Shown here one piece after another: positions 49,410-56,921 of a stretch of DNA of 64,000 nt. The notes under the pieces are model-generated. The model was not told the DNA's origin. It searched no databases and was given only the letters and a program-made list of their open reading frames with translations. This stretch comes from Planobispora rosea (GTDB lineage Bacteria > Actinomycetota > Actinomycetes > Streptosporangiales > Streptosporangiaceae): the NCBI RefSeq assembly GCF_014648175.1, contig NZ_BMQP01000027.1, forward strand, positions 1 to 64,000, read 5' to 3'. How positions within the stretch are numbered: position 1 is the stretch's first letter; each line of letters starts with the position of its first letter. The translations under genes were made by a program, and so were the position numbers.

Positions 49410-50837
49410 ATGTCCGCATCGAGCGCCCGCATGGACGGGCGTGCCTGGGGAGTGTTGTTCGTGTTGTGCGGCGCGATCTTCCTGGAAGGGATCGACGTGG
49501 CGATGCTGAACGTGGCGCTGCCGTTGATCCGGGCCGACATGGGCCTGTCCACGGGGATGCTCAGCGGTGTGGTCAGCGCCTACGTGCTCGGCTACGGCGG
49601 CTTCATGCTGCTGGGCGGACGCGCCGCCGACCTGCTGGGCCGCCGCCGGATGTTCCTGCTCTGGCTGACCGTCTTCCTGGTCTTCTCCGGGCTGGGCGGA
49701 TTCGCCACCGAGGGCTGGATGCTGCTGGTCGCCCGGTTCGTCACCGGGGTCGCGGCGGCGTTCATGGCCCCCGCCGGGCTGGCGCTGGTCACCGGGAACT
49801 TCCCCGAGGGCCCGCAGCGTGTCAAGGCGCTCGGCGTCTACGCCGCCACGGCGGCGGGCGGGTTCTCCCTCGGCCTGGTCGCCGGCGGCCTGCTGGCCTC
49901 ACTCGGCTGGCGGTGGGTGTTCTTCGCCCCGGTGATCCTGTCAGCGGTGATCCTGGCGGCCGCCGTGCCGCTCGTCCGCGACCCGGGCGCACCGCGAGGC
50001 CCCGCGGGCGGCTTCGACCTGGCCGGCGCGGCCAGCATCACCGGTGCGATGCTGCTGCTGGTGTACGGAGTGGTCAACCTGGAGCACCCGGGCGGCCGGG
50101 CCGGCGCGGCCGGGGCGTTCGCCGCCGGGCTGGCGCTGCTGGCCGCCTTCGTCGTGATCGAGCGGCGGTCGGCCAGCCCGCTGGTACGGCTGGGCATCCT
50201 GCGCTCGGGATCCCTGGTCCGCGTCAACCTGGCGGCGTCGCTGTTCATCGGCTCCTTCGCCGGGTTCCAGTTCCTGGTCACCCTGTACCTGCAGGAGCTG
50301 CGCGGCTGGAGCACGCTGCAGACGGGTCTGGCGATGCTGGTGGTCGGCATCGACACGGTGCTCGCCCCGACCGTGACGCCGCGGCTGGTGAACCGGTTCG
50401 GCAACGCCCGGGTGCTGCTGGGCGGGCTGGTGCTGGCGGTTTTGGCCTACGCGCTGTTCCTGCCCGTCGGGGCCGACTGGGCCTACACCGCCATGCTCCC
50501 CACCATGCTCCTTCTGGGCCTGGCCTTCTCCCTGGCGTACGGTCCGCTGACCATGGCCGCCACCGAGGGCGTCGCGGAGCACGAGCACGGCCTGGCCGGC
50601 GGGCTGCTGTACACCGCGATCCAGTTCGGCACGGCCCTCGGCCTGTCGGCGGTGACCGCCGTCAACGTCGCGGTGCTGGGCGGCGGCTCGGGCCTCCAGG
50701 CGCTCCGCTCGGCTCTGATCGTCCCGGTCGCCGCCGCGGCCCTCGGCGCGATCGTCATCGCGTCCGGGCTCCGTACCCGCGGGACCGTCGATCCCGTCCC
50801 TCCGGCGGAGCCCGCCTCCGTCAACGCATCCGCCTGA
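49410..50837 (+). CDS. MFS drug-exporter-like transporter (DHA2, 14 TM)
   Basis: The 475-residue protein has about 14 membrane helices, typical of the DHA2 drug:H+ antiporter group. The first half has LEGIDVAMLNVALPLIRADMGLS and GYGGFMLLGGRAADLLGRRRMFLL (the GRAADLxGRRR loop). The ATG is supported by AGAGGAG 8 nt upstream; a GTG 24 nt earlier is possible. Divergent HxlR control suggests drug or aldehyde-inducible export (inference). A 7-bp repeat begins at its stop codon. Confidence 0.92.
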   Translation: MSASSARMDGRAWGVLFVLCGAIFLEGIDVAMLNVALPLIRADMGLSTGMLSGVVSAYVLGYGGFMLLGGRAADLLGRRRMFLLWLTVFLVFSGLGGFATEGWMLLVARFVTGVAAAFMAPAGLALVTGNFPEGPQRVKALGVYAATAAGGFSLGLVAGGLLASLGWRWVFFAPVILSAVILAAAVPLVRDPGAPRGPAGGFDLAGAASITGAMLLLVYGVVNLEHPGGRAGAAGAFAAGLALLAAFVVIERRSASPLVRLGILRSGSLVRVNLAASLFIGSFAGFQFLVTLYLQELRGWSTLQTGLAMLVVGIDTVLAPTVTPRLVNRFGNARVLLGGLVLAVLAYALFLPVGADWAYTAMLPTMLLLGLAFSLAYGPLTMAATEGVAEHEHGLAGGLLYTAIQFGTALGLSAVTAVNVAVLGGGSGLQALRSALIVPVAAAALGAIVIASGLRTRGTVDPVPPAEPASVNASA

Positions 50838-50858
50838 CGCCTGACACCTGACGCCTGG
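50831..50858 (+). repeat. 7-bp tandem repeat, four copies, including the stop codon
   Basis: CGCCTGA, CGCCTGA, CACCTGA, CGCCTGG run head to tail from 50831. The first copy holds the final codon's last base-pair context and the TGA stop of the MFS gene. Confidence 0.88.
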
Positions 50859-50866
50859 CGGCCGGA

Positions 50867-50905
50867 GCCCGGCCCGGGACCCGGTGACAGGGTCCCGGGC
50901 CGGGC
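50867..50905. terminator. bidirectional terminator hairpin
   Basis: A perfect 16-bp stem (GCCCGGCCCGGGACCC with its complement, 7-nt loop) sits between the convergent MFS and diiron-oxygenase genes and can end both transcripts. Confidence 0.88.
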
Positions 50906-50910
50906 GCGGG

Positions 50911-52026
50911 TCAGGACTCGGCGCCGAGGGCGATGGTCTCGGCGACCTCGGTGTGGCGCTCGGCCTCCTCGGCGGCGAAGCGCTCCGCGTCGAGCTTGTC
51001 GGCGATCTCCTCGTCCTGTCTCATCAGCGCGTCCAGGCTCTGGCCGGCCATGTCCAGCACGCCCATGTCGGCGTAGGCCTGCTGCAGGCGGGGGCTCCAC
51101 AGGCCGATGTCCTTGACGCACGGGACGATGCGGCTGAACAGCAGGGAGCGGAACAGCTTGAGGTACTCCGACTGGTCCACCGCCTCCATGGCCTCGGCGA
51201 CCTCGCTCTTGCTCAGGCCGATGGTCTCCCAGGTCTCCCGGCCGCGCAGGCGGTCGCGCATCAGGTAGCAGCCCTCGATCACGAAGTCCTCGCGCTCGCG
51301 CAGCTCGCTCTCGCTGAGGTTGCGGTAGTAGTCGCGCAGCGCCATGCGGCCGAAGGCGACGTGCCGGGCCTCGTCCTGCATCACGTAGGCGAGGATCTGC
51401 TTGGGCAGCGGCTTGGTGGTGATGTCGCGCATCACGCCGAAGGCGGCCAGGGCCAGGCCCTCGATGAGCACCTGCATGCCCAGGTAGGGCATGTCCCAGC
51501 GGGAGTCGCTCAGGGTGCTGTCCAGCAGGGCCTTGAGATGCTCGTTGATGGGGTAGGCGAGGCCGACCTTCTCCTGCAGGAAGCGGGCGTAGGTCTCGGC
51601 GTGCCGGGCCTCGTCCATCGTCTGGGTGGCGGCGTAGAACTTGGAGTCGAGGTCGGGGACCGACTCGACGATCCGGGCCGAGCAGATCATCGCGCCCTGC
51701 TCGCCGTGGAGGAACTGGGAGAACTGCCAGGCCACGTTGTGCAGGCGGACGTCCTGGCGCTGCTTGTCGTCCATCCGGTCCCACAGCGGGGTGCCGTAGA
51801 TGGCGATGGTGGTGTCGGGGATGCCGAGCACGTTGTACGGATCGACCTCCAGATCCCAGTCGATGCGCTTGACGGAGTCCCACTGCTTGTCCTTGCCCTT
51901 CTGGTAAAGGGCGAGCATGCGGTCCCTGCCGTCGTCGTACTCCCACGTGAAGCGGGCGGCACCCGCCGCCTCCACGTCCCACGTGGAGAGCTCGGCCGGA
52001 ATCGTGTAGAGATCGTGAGTCGACAT
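50911..52026 (-). CDS. ferritin-like diiron oxygenase-type protein
   Basis: The 371-residue protein has two copies of the diiron motif: MDEARHAETYARF and MQDEARHVAFGRM (E-x-x-H each), plus separate candidate Glu ligands in FLHGEQGAMI and LIEGLALAAFG. This is the four-helix carboxylate-bridged architecture of ribonucleotide-reductase-R2-like, AurF-like and ferritin-like oxygenases. It would activate O2 to hydroxylate or oxidise a small substrate or protein. No signal peptide. An ideal GGAGG is 5 nt before the ATG. The TetR gene is divergent, with two palindromic operators between, so expression is probably inducible. The exact reaction is unknown. Confidence 0.85.
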   Translation of the reverse strand: MSTHDLYTIPAELSTWDVEAAGAARFTWEYDDGRDRMLALYQKGKDKQWDSVKRIDWDLEVDPYNVLGIPDTTIAIYGTPLWDRMDDKQRQDVRLHNVAWQFSQFLHGEQGAMICSARIVESVPDLDSKFYAATQTMDEARHAETYARFLQEKVGLAYPINEHLKALLDSTLSDSRWDMPYLGMQVLIEGLALAAFGVMRDITTKPLPKQILAYVMQDEARHVAFGRMALRDYYRNLSESELREREDFVIEGCYLMRDRLRGRETWETIGLSKSEVAEAMEAVDQSEYLKLFRSLLFSRIVPCVKDIGLWSPRLQQAYADMGVLDMAGQSLDALMRQDEEIADKLDAERFAAEEAERHTEVAETIALGAES

Positions 52027-52038
52027 GCGGCCTCCAGA

Positions 52039-52086
52039 GACGTACACCGTACGTATTCCTGGAGCGTGGCACGTACGGTGTACGTC
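52039..52086. promoter_or_regulatory. paired TetR operators in 16-bp inverted repeat
   Basis: GACGTACACCGTACGT (52039-52054) and ACGTACGGTGTACGTC (52071-52086) are exact reverse complements. Each is itself a 15-bp near-palindrome (ACGTAC-3 bp-GTACGT), so this looks like two dimer sites covering both promoters between the diiron gene and the TetR gene. Confidence 0.85.
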
Positions 52087-52114
52087 CGTCAATGGGGGGA
52101 GGGAGAATGGGGCC

Positions 52115-52756
52115 ATGCCCGCAGAGCCGCTGTCCCGACCCCGGATCGTCGCCGCCGCCATCGACCTGATCGAGCGCGAGGGCGCCGACGCGGTGTCGAT
52201 GCGCAGGATCGCAGCCGACCTGGGCGTCGGTGTCATGTCGCTCTACAACCACGTGCCCAACAAGGCGGCGCTGCTGGACGCCGTGGCCGAGACGGTGCTG
52301 TCGGGGATCGAGTTCACCGACGATCCGGACGCCGGCTGGACCGACCGGGTGCGCATGCAGGCGCGGGCGTTCCGGCAGATCGCCCACCACTACCCCCGGT
52401 GCACGATGGTGGTGGTCAGCCGCCAGCTCCAGTCGCCCGCCGGGCTGCTCCCGGTCGAGCGGGCGCTCGCCACGCTGCGCAGCGCCGGCTTCGACGGCGA
52501 GGAGGCGGTGCGCATCCTGCGGATGTTCATCGCCTACATCGTGGGCTCGCTGCTGCGGGAGGTCGGCGTCACCCCCACCTTCGCCCCGGTGCACAGCTCG
52601 CCGGTGGATCTGCGGAAGGTGGACCCGGCGCTGTTCCCGGAGATCGACGCCCTGTCGGCGGAGCTGGGCTCGTGCGACCACGAGGCGGAGTTCGAGTTCG
52701 GGATGGAGCTGCTCGTCCAGGCCATCGCCGTACGGCGCGAGCAGGGGAACGGGTAG
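52115..52756 (+). CDS. TetR family transcriptional regulator
   Basis: The 213-residue regulator has an N-terminal helix-turn-helix (SRPRIVAAAIDLIEREGADAVSMRRIAADLGVGVMSLYNHVPNKAALLDAVAETV) and a TetR_C-type ligand domain with HHYPRCTMVVVSRQLQSPAG. It diverges from the diiron gene, with two palindromic operators between. The ATG at 52115 follows a GGGGGAGGGAG region. The frame is open further upstream into the operator, which argues for the internal start. Its TAG stop lies in an imperfect 24-nt repeat. Confidence 0.93.
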   Translation: MPAEPLSRPRIVAAAIDLIEREGADAVSMRRIAADLGVGVMSLYNHVPNKAALLDAVAETVLSGIEFTDDPDAGWTDRVRMQARAFRQIAHHYPRCTMVVVSRQLQSPAGLLPVERALATLRSAGFDGEEAVRILRMFIAYIVGSLLREVGVTPTFAPVHSSPVDLRKVDPALFPEIDALSAELGSCDHEAEFEFGMELLVQAIAVRREQGNG

Positions 52757-52786
52757 AGGAACGAGCAGGGGAAAAGGTGACGCCCG
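52739..52786 (+). repeat. imperfect 24-nt tandem repeat across the TetR stop
   Basis: GAGCAGGGGAA occurs at 52739 and again at 52763, exactly 24 nt later and in the same frame. Readthrough of the TAG at 52754 would give Arg-Asn-Glu-Gln-Gly-Lys-Arg then TGA. The remaining 13 nt of the two units have diverged. Confidence 0.6.
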
Positions 52787-52806
52787 GGGCCGCGGCCCCG
52801 GGCGTC
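52779..52806. terminator. bidirectional terminator palindrome
   Basis: A perfect 28-bp palindrome (half-site GACGCCCGGGGCCG) sits between the convergent TetR and transglycosylase genes; about 12 bp would pair around a short loop. Confidence 0.8.
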
Positions 52807-52854
52807 CGCCGGTAGTGCTCCCTTCCCCTGGGCACTCCCGGCCGTCCGGTGGGT

Positions 52855-53406
52855 TCAGTACCAGTTCCTCGCCTGGAAATGGCCCCACGCGCCGCACGGT
52901 GACCCGTAGCGGCTCTTGATGTAGCGCAGGCCCCACTGGATCTGCGTGGCGGGGTTGGACCGCCAGTCTCTGCCGCTGCCGCTCATCTTCGAGCCCGGCA
53001 GCGCCTGGGGGATGCCGTAGGCACCCGAGTAACGGTTCTGCGCCCGATGGTTCCAGTTGCTCTCCCTGGTCCAGAGACTGTCCAGGCAGCGGAACTGCTC
53101 ACCGGACCATGCCCGGCGGGAGACAAGACGGAAGGCGATCGCCTTGTTCCTGCCTTTGACGGTCTTCGTGCGAGGCCGGGCCCGGGGCTCGGCCTCGGTG
53201 GTCCACACTCCCCGGTGAACCCGGCGGGAGGACCACAGACTCTGGTGAACCTGCTGGCCGGACCGCTCGTCCTGGACCATCCCGGCGGGCTCTTCCCCAG
53301 CCTGCCCGGTGGATGCCTCGGCCTGGCCGGCCGCCGTGGACCCGGCCACGGTAGAGGCGGCGATCACGGTCGCGACCGTGGTGCGCAGAACGCGGTTGCT
53401 GCTCAT
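52855..53406 (-). CDS. secreted lytic transglycosylase-like protein
   Basis: The 183-residue protein has a signal peptide (VLRTTVATVIAASTVAGSTAAGQAEA), a basic disordered linker (about 30-95), and a C-terminal lysozyme-like domain: FRCLDSLWTRESNWNHRAQNRYSGAYGIPQALPGSKMSGSGRDWRSNPATQIQWGLRYIKSRYGSPCGAWGHF. The Glu in TRESNW is the probable catalytic acid, and two cysteines frame the domain. It resembles actinobacterial transglycosylase/Rpf-type cell-wall enzymes acting on peptidoglycan. The ATG has GGAAGGA 6 nt upstream. A long leader region precedes it. Confidence 0.88.
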   Translation of the reverse strand: MSSNRVLRTTVATVIAASTVAGSTAAGQAEASTGQAGEEPAGMVQDERSGQQVHQSLWSSRRVHRGVWTTEAEPRARPRTKTVKGRNKAIAFRLVSRRAWSGEQFRCLDSLWTRESNWNHRAQNRYSGAYGIPQALPGSKMSGSGRDWRSNPATQIQWGLRYIKSRYGSPCGAWGHFQARNWY

Positions 53407-53873
53407 AGCCGTCCTTCCATAGGGCCGCGTGCGGGAGACGGGTGAGAGTGCCGTCACTCACAGTGACCGACTGTGGGCAGCGGTGGTTCCCGCCCGCTCG
53501 GCGCCCCCCGTACGTGGCCCGCACGTGGGACGCCCGCGTGGTCGCGCCGGTCTGTTCCCGGCACGACACCGCGGCGGTGTCTCTAGGCGGTTTGTAGTAC
53601 GAGGGCGGGCTCACCGAGGGCGGTTGCGACACGACAAGGGAAGCTGTTTACCGGATCTTCGCGATCAGGCGGTGGTTCCGCGGGCAGCGGCAAGCCGGAA
53701 CGGACCCGTCGAGGTGGCGGAGCGGGAAAAAGATCACCCCGTCATGGGGTTTGGATCGCGGGTTCCCCGGCGGGCGGGAGTTCGGGCGGGTGCGCCCCGG
53801 CGTTTCGGGCGGGTGTGCTCCGGTGTGCCGCCCGGCCGTTCCGGGGGGTCCGGGGGCTTACTAATCTCTGTCC
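53407..53873. other. 467-bp intergenic region with structured leader for the transglycosylase gene
   Basis: No gene is seen. On the minus strand the ~250 nt before the transglycosylase contain several hairpins (for example GACACCGC-C-GCGGTGTC near 53569-53585, and GCCGG/CCGGC around a 7-nt loop just after it), a GGGAACCACC element near 53482-53491, and a GTGAGTGACGG element about 21 nt further on. The last two recall the GGGAACCA and GGTGAAT blocks of c-di-AMP (ydaO-type) riboswitches, which often precede cell-wall hydrolase genes in actinobacteria, but the match is partial. The right end carries the glutathione peroxidase promoter. Confidence 0.45.
53862..53867 (+). promoter_or_regulatory. 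-10 box of probable leaderless glutathione peroxidase mRNA
   Basis: TAATCT (TANNNT) ends 6 nt before the ATG with no ribosome-binding site. Confidence 0.5.
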
Positions 53874-54359
53874 ATGAACATTCGTGACATCCCCCTGGAA
53901 ACCCTCGCAGGCGTACCCACCACCCTGGCCGAACTCGCGGGCGACAAGTCCGTCCTCGTCGTGAACGTGGCCTCCCGCTGCGGGCTCACCCCGCAGTACG
54001 CCGGCCTGGTCCGCCTCCAGCAGACCTACGGAGAGCGGGGGTTCACCGTCGTCGGCGTCCCGTGCAACCAGTTCATGGGCCAGGAGCCGGGCACCGCCGA
54101 GGAGATCCAGGAGTTCTGCGCGGTGAACTACGGCGTGGACTTCCCGCTGCTGGCCAAGACCGACGTCAACGGCGAGAGCCGCCACCCCCTCTACGCCGGG
54201 CTGACCGGGACCGCCGACGCCGAGGGCACCGCCGGCGACGTGCAGTGGAACTTCGAGAAGTTCCTGGTCTCACGGGACGGTGAGGTCCTGGGGCGGTTCC
54301 GCCCGGCCGTCGAGCCCGAGGCCCCCGCACTCGTGGAGGCGATCGAGAAGTCGCTCTGA
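53874..54359 (+). CDS. glutathione/thioredoxin peroxidase (GPx family)
   Basis: The 161-residue peroxidase has VNVASRCGLTPQYAGL with the peroxidatic Cys (the position of selenocysteine in animal enzymes), GVPCNQFMGQEPGTAEEI with Gln, and VQWNFEKFLVSRDGEVLGRF with the Trp and Asn of the catalytic tetrad. Bacterial members usually use thioredoxin-like reductants; mycothiol is possible in actinobacteria. It reduces hydroperoxides in the cytoplasm. It appears monocistronic, with its own promoter directly before the start. Degenerate CGGCGGTGAG repeats follow the stop. Confidence 0.94.
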   Translation: MNIRDIPLETLAGVPTTLAELAGDKSVLVVNVASRCGLTPQYAGLVRLQQTYGERGFTVVGVPCNQFMGQEPGTAEEIQEFCAVNYGVDFPLLAKTDVNGESRHPLYAGLTGTADAEGTAGDVQWNFEKFLVSRDGEVLGRFRPAVEPEAPALVEAIEKSL

Positions 54360-54451
54360 CGGCGGAGAATTCCCGCCGGCGGTGAGGATCCGGCGGTGAG
54401 AATCATCCTGACGGCGGTCGTCGCCCTCCCGGCGGCGATCGTCCGGACACC

Positions 54452-55438
54452 CTACGACGTGCGCCTCGGGCCGCAGCTGCCCCTGACGATCAACTCGGTC
54501 GGCAGCAGCACGCCGCGCGGGCGGCGCCCGCCCGCACGCAGCACCAGCTCGGCCGCACGGTAGCCGATGTCCTGCGCGGGCTGGGCGATCACGGTCAGCG
54601 GGGGAGCGCACAGCTCGGCCCAGGGCACGTCGTCGAACATGACCAGGGACAGGTCCCTGGGCACCCGCAGGTCCAGCTCCCGGGCGGCGAGGACGGCGGC
54701 CTCACCCAGCAGGTTGCCCCCGGCCAGCACCGCGGTCAGGTCGGGCCGGTGCTGGAAGAGGCCGGCCGCCGCGGCGTAGGCGGAGTCGCGGCTGCCCCGG
54801 GCGGAGACGATGAGCTCCTCGTCCAGCAGGGCGCCCAGCGACTGCCGGAAGGCCGTCACACGCTGTCCCTGGCCGGGACCGCCGAGGTAGGCGATGCGAC
54901 GGTGGCCCAGCCCGGTCAGGTAGTCGACCGCGGTCCGCACCCCCGCCCTGTCGTCGGCGAGTACGGCGGGCACGTCGTCGCGGCCGCCGACCGGCCGGTG
55001 CGCGAACACCGTGGTGATCCCGCTCCGCAGGGTCGGCTCCCAGATCTCCCCGTTCCCGGCGGGGACGGCGACCACCCGCTCCACTCCCTGTTCCAGCAGC
55101 ATGCCGATCTGCTCGGCCTCGCGCTCGGCGTCGTCGCCGGTCGTGCCCAGGACGACCGGCTCGCCGGCCGAGCGGGCGCAGGCCAGGACGCCGTCGACCA
55201 GGCGGCCGTAGAAACTGTCGGTGATGTCGGGCACCAGCAGCCCGATCCCGCCCGAACGGCGCTGGCGCAGGTTGCGCCCGAGCGCGCTCGGCCGGTAGTC
55301 GAGCTGGGCCGCGACGGTCAGCACGCGCTCCCTGGTCTCCGGGCTGGCCGATCCGCCGGACAGGACCCGCGAGACCGTGGCCACTCCGACCCCCGCCGCC
55401 TCCGCGACGTCCTTGATGGTTGCCCGGCGCACGTTCAT
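54452..55438 (-). CDS. LacI family transcriptional regulator
   Basis: The 328-residue regulator has an N-terminal helix-turn-helix (ATIKDVAEAAGVGVATVSRVLSGG) and a periplasmic-binding-like sugar domain (IGLLVPDITDSFYGRLVDGV, GGRDDVPAVLADDRAGVRTAVDYL, VMFDDVPWAELCAPPLTVIAQPA). A LacI-type palindrome ATGGAAACGATTCCAT overlaps its own start, implying autoregulation, and a second site lies just before the divergent msiK-type gene. The ligand, probably a sugar, is unknown. Rare: the operator includes the start codon itself. Confidence 0.93.
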   Translation of the reverse strand: MNVRRATIKDVAEAAGVGVATVSRVLSGGSASPETRERVLTVAAQLDYRPSALGRNLRQRRSGGIGLLVPDITDSFYGRLVDGVLACARSAGEPVVLGTTGDDAEREAEQIGMLLEQGVERVVAVPAGNGEIWEPTLRSGITTVFAHRPVGGRDDVPAVLADDRAGVRTAVDYLTGLGHRRIAYLGGPGQGQRVTAFRQSLGALLDEELIVSARGSRDSAYAAAAGLFQHRPDLTAVLAGGNLLGEAAVLAARELDLRVPRDLSLVMFDDVPWAELCAPPLTVIAQPAQDIGYRAAELVLRAGGRRPRGVLLPTELIVRGSCGPRRTS

Positions 55439-55452
55439 GGAAACGATTCCAT
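55437..55452. promoter_or_regulatory. LacI operator overlapping the regulator's start codon
   Basis: ATGGAAACGATTCCAT is a near-perfect LacI-family palindrome (TGGAAnCGnTTCCA type). Its left end contains the complement of the regulator's ATG. Confidence 0.75.
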
Positions 55453-55525
55453 CATGATTTCCGTGGTCGATCCAGCACGGAGAGGTAACGGCATCCGGTG
55501 TGACAGGGGAAAACTTCAAGGAGTC

Positions 55526-55571
55526 TTGACAGAGATGGCCGGTTCCGGTGAGATGCATGAAAACGTATCCA
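55526..55571 (+). promoter_or_regulatory. msiK-type gene promoter with second LacI operator
   Basis: TTGACA (55526-55531) and TGAGAT (55549-55554) have 17-bp spacing as -35 and -10. TGAAAACGTATCCA (55558-55571) directly after is a degenerate copy of the LacI operator and would block initiation when bound. Confidence 0.65.
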
Positions 55572-55616
55572 CTATCGGGTGAACGCGGGGTTGGCCCGAA
55601 GCGCTAAGGACTGTCC

Positions 55617-56834
55617 ATGGCATCCATCGTTCTCAGCAACGTCGACAAGATCTACGCCGGCGGCGTGAAAGCCGTGAACGGCCTCAACCTTGAGATCAGG
55701 GACGGCGAGTTCATGGTGCTGGTCGGTCCGTCCGGTTGCGGTAAGTCCACCGCCCTGCGGATGATCGCCGGCCTTGAGGACATCAGCGGCGGCGAGATCC
55801 TCATCGGCGAGAAGGTGGTCAACCACCTGCCGCCGAAGGACCGCGACATCGCCATGGTCTTCCAGAACTACGCGCTCTACCCGCACATGACCGTCGAGGA
55901 GAACCTCGCCTTCGGTCTGAAGCTCCGCAAGATGCCCAAGGCCGAGATCTCCAAGCGGGTCGGCGAGGCCGCCAAGATGCTCGGCCTGGAGCAGTACCTC
56001 AAGCGCAAGCCGGCCGCCCTGTCCGGTGGTCAGCGCCAGCGTGTCGCGATGGGCCGCGCCATCGTGCGTGAGCCGCAGGCCTTCCTCATGGACGAGCCGC
56101 TGTCCAACCTGGACGCCAAGCTCCGCGTCTCCATGCGCGCCTCGCTCAACACGATGCACGAGCGCCTCGGCGTGACCACCGTCTACGTCACGCACGACCA
56201 GGTCGAGGCCATGACCCTCGGCGACCGCGTCTGCGTCCTGCGCGACGGTCTGCTCCAGCAGGTGGACACCCCGCAGAACCTCTTCGACAGCCCCGTCAAC
56301 CTGTTCGTCGCCGGCTTCATGGGCTCCCCGTCGATGAACTTCGTCAACGCCGAGCTGGTCCGCGGCGAGGGCGGCGCCGCCGTCGCGTTCGCCGGCTACA
56401 AGCTGCCGGTCCCGCAGTCGACCTTCGCCGAGAAGCCCGGCCTCGACCAGTACCTCGGCAAGAAGCTCATCCTGGGCATCCGCCCCTCCGACTTCGAGGA
56501 CTCGGTCGCGGCCAACGGCCACGCCGGCGGCTGGGTCCGCCTGCCGGTCCGCGCCGAGGTCACCGAGGAACTGGGCTCCGAGATCAACGTCCTGTTCCTG
56601 ATCGACGCCCCGCCGGTCCAGCACCAGGACACCGTCGCCGCGGCCGACGCCGGTGACGACGAGGACGCCACCCTCCCGCTGGTCGGCGACAAGTCGCTGT
56701 GGACCGCCCGCGTGAACTCCCGCAGCCACGTCCGTCCCGGCCAGAACATCGAGCTGGTCGTGGACACCCACAACCTGCACTTCTTCGACCCGGCCTCCGG
56801 TCTGTCGATCGGCCACGCCGGCGCTCGCGTCTGA
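55617..56834 (+). CDS. msiK: sugar ABC transporter ATPase, MsiK/UgpC type
   Basis: The 405-residue ATPase has Walker A GPSGCGKSTALRM, Q-loop MVFQNYALYPHMTV, signature LSGGQRQRVAMGRAI, Walker B FLMDEPLSNLDAKLR, and a C-terminal OB/TOBE regulatory domain (about 250-400) with LGIRPSDFE. This is the multi-sugar ATPase that in Streptomyces (MsiK) energises several sugar importers. No permease or binding-protein gene is adjacent, which fits a shared ATPase. The C-terminal region has an acidic insert (AAADAGDDEDA). It is controlled by its divergent LacI-family regulator. A strong terminator follows. Confidence 0.9.
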   Translation: MASIVLSNVDKIYAGGVKAVNGLNLEIRDGEFMVLVGPSGCGKSTALRMIAGLEDISGGEILIGEKVVNHLPPKDRDIAMVFQNYALYPHMTVEENLAFGLKLRKMPKAEISKRVGEAAKMLGLEQYLKRKPAALSGGQRQRVAMGRAIVREPQAFLMDEPLSNLDAKLRVSMRASLNTMHERLGVTTVYVTHDQVEAMTLGDRVCVLRDGLLQQVDTPQNLFDSPVNLFVAGFMGSPSMNFVNAELVRGEGGAAVAFAGYKLPVPQSTFAEKPGLDQYLGKKLILGIRPSDFEDSVAANGHAGGWVRLPVRAEVTEELGSEINVLFLIDAPPVQHQDTVAAADAGDDEDATLPLVGDKSLWTARVNSRSHVRPGQNIELVVDTHNLHFFDPASGLSIGHAGARV

Positions 56835-56853
56835 CCATCCCCGTAAGCCGACT

Positions 56854-56893
56854 GGGCCCGCGCCACGACCCCCTCCCGTGGCGCGGGCCCTTT
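56854..56893 (+). terminator. intrinsic terminator after msiK-type gene
   Basis: A perfect 14-bp stem (GGGCCCGCGCCACG with CGTGGCGCGGGCCC, 9-nt loop) is followed by TTT. It lies between convergent genes and may serve the SDR gene too. Confidence 0.9.
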
Positions 56894-56921
56894 CGCATGC
56901 TCGTGCCGTACGGCGGGGGTC

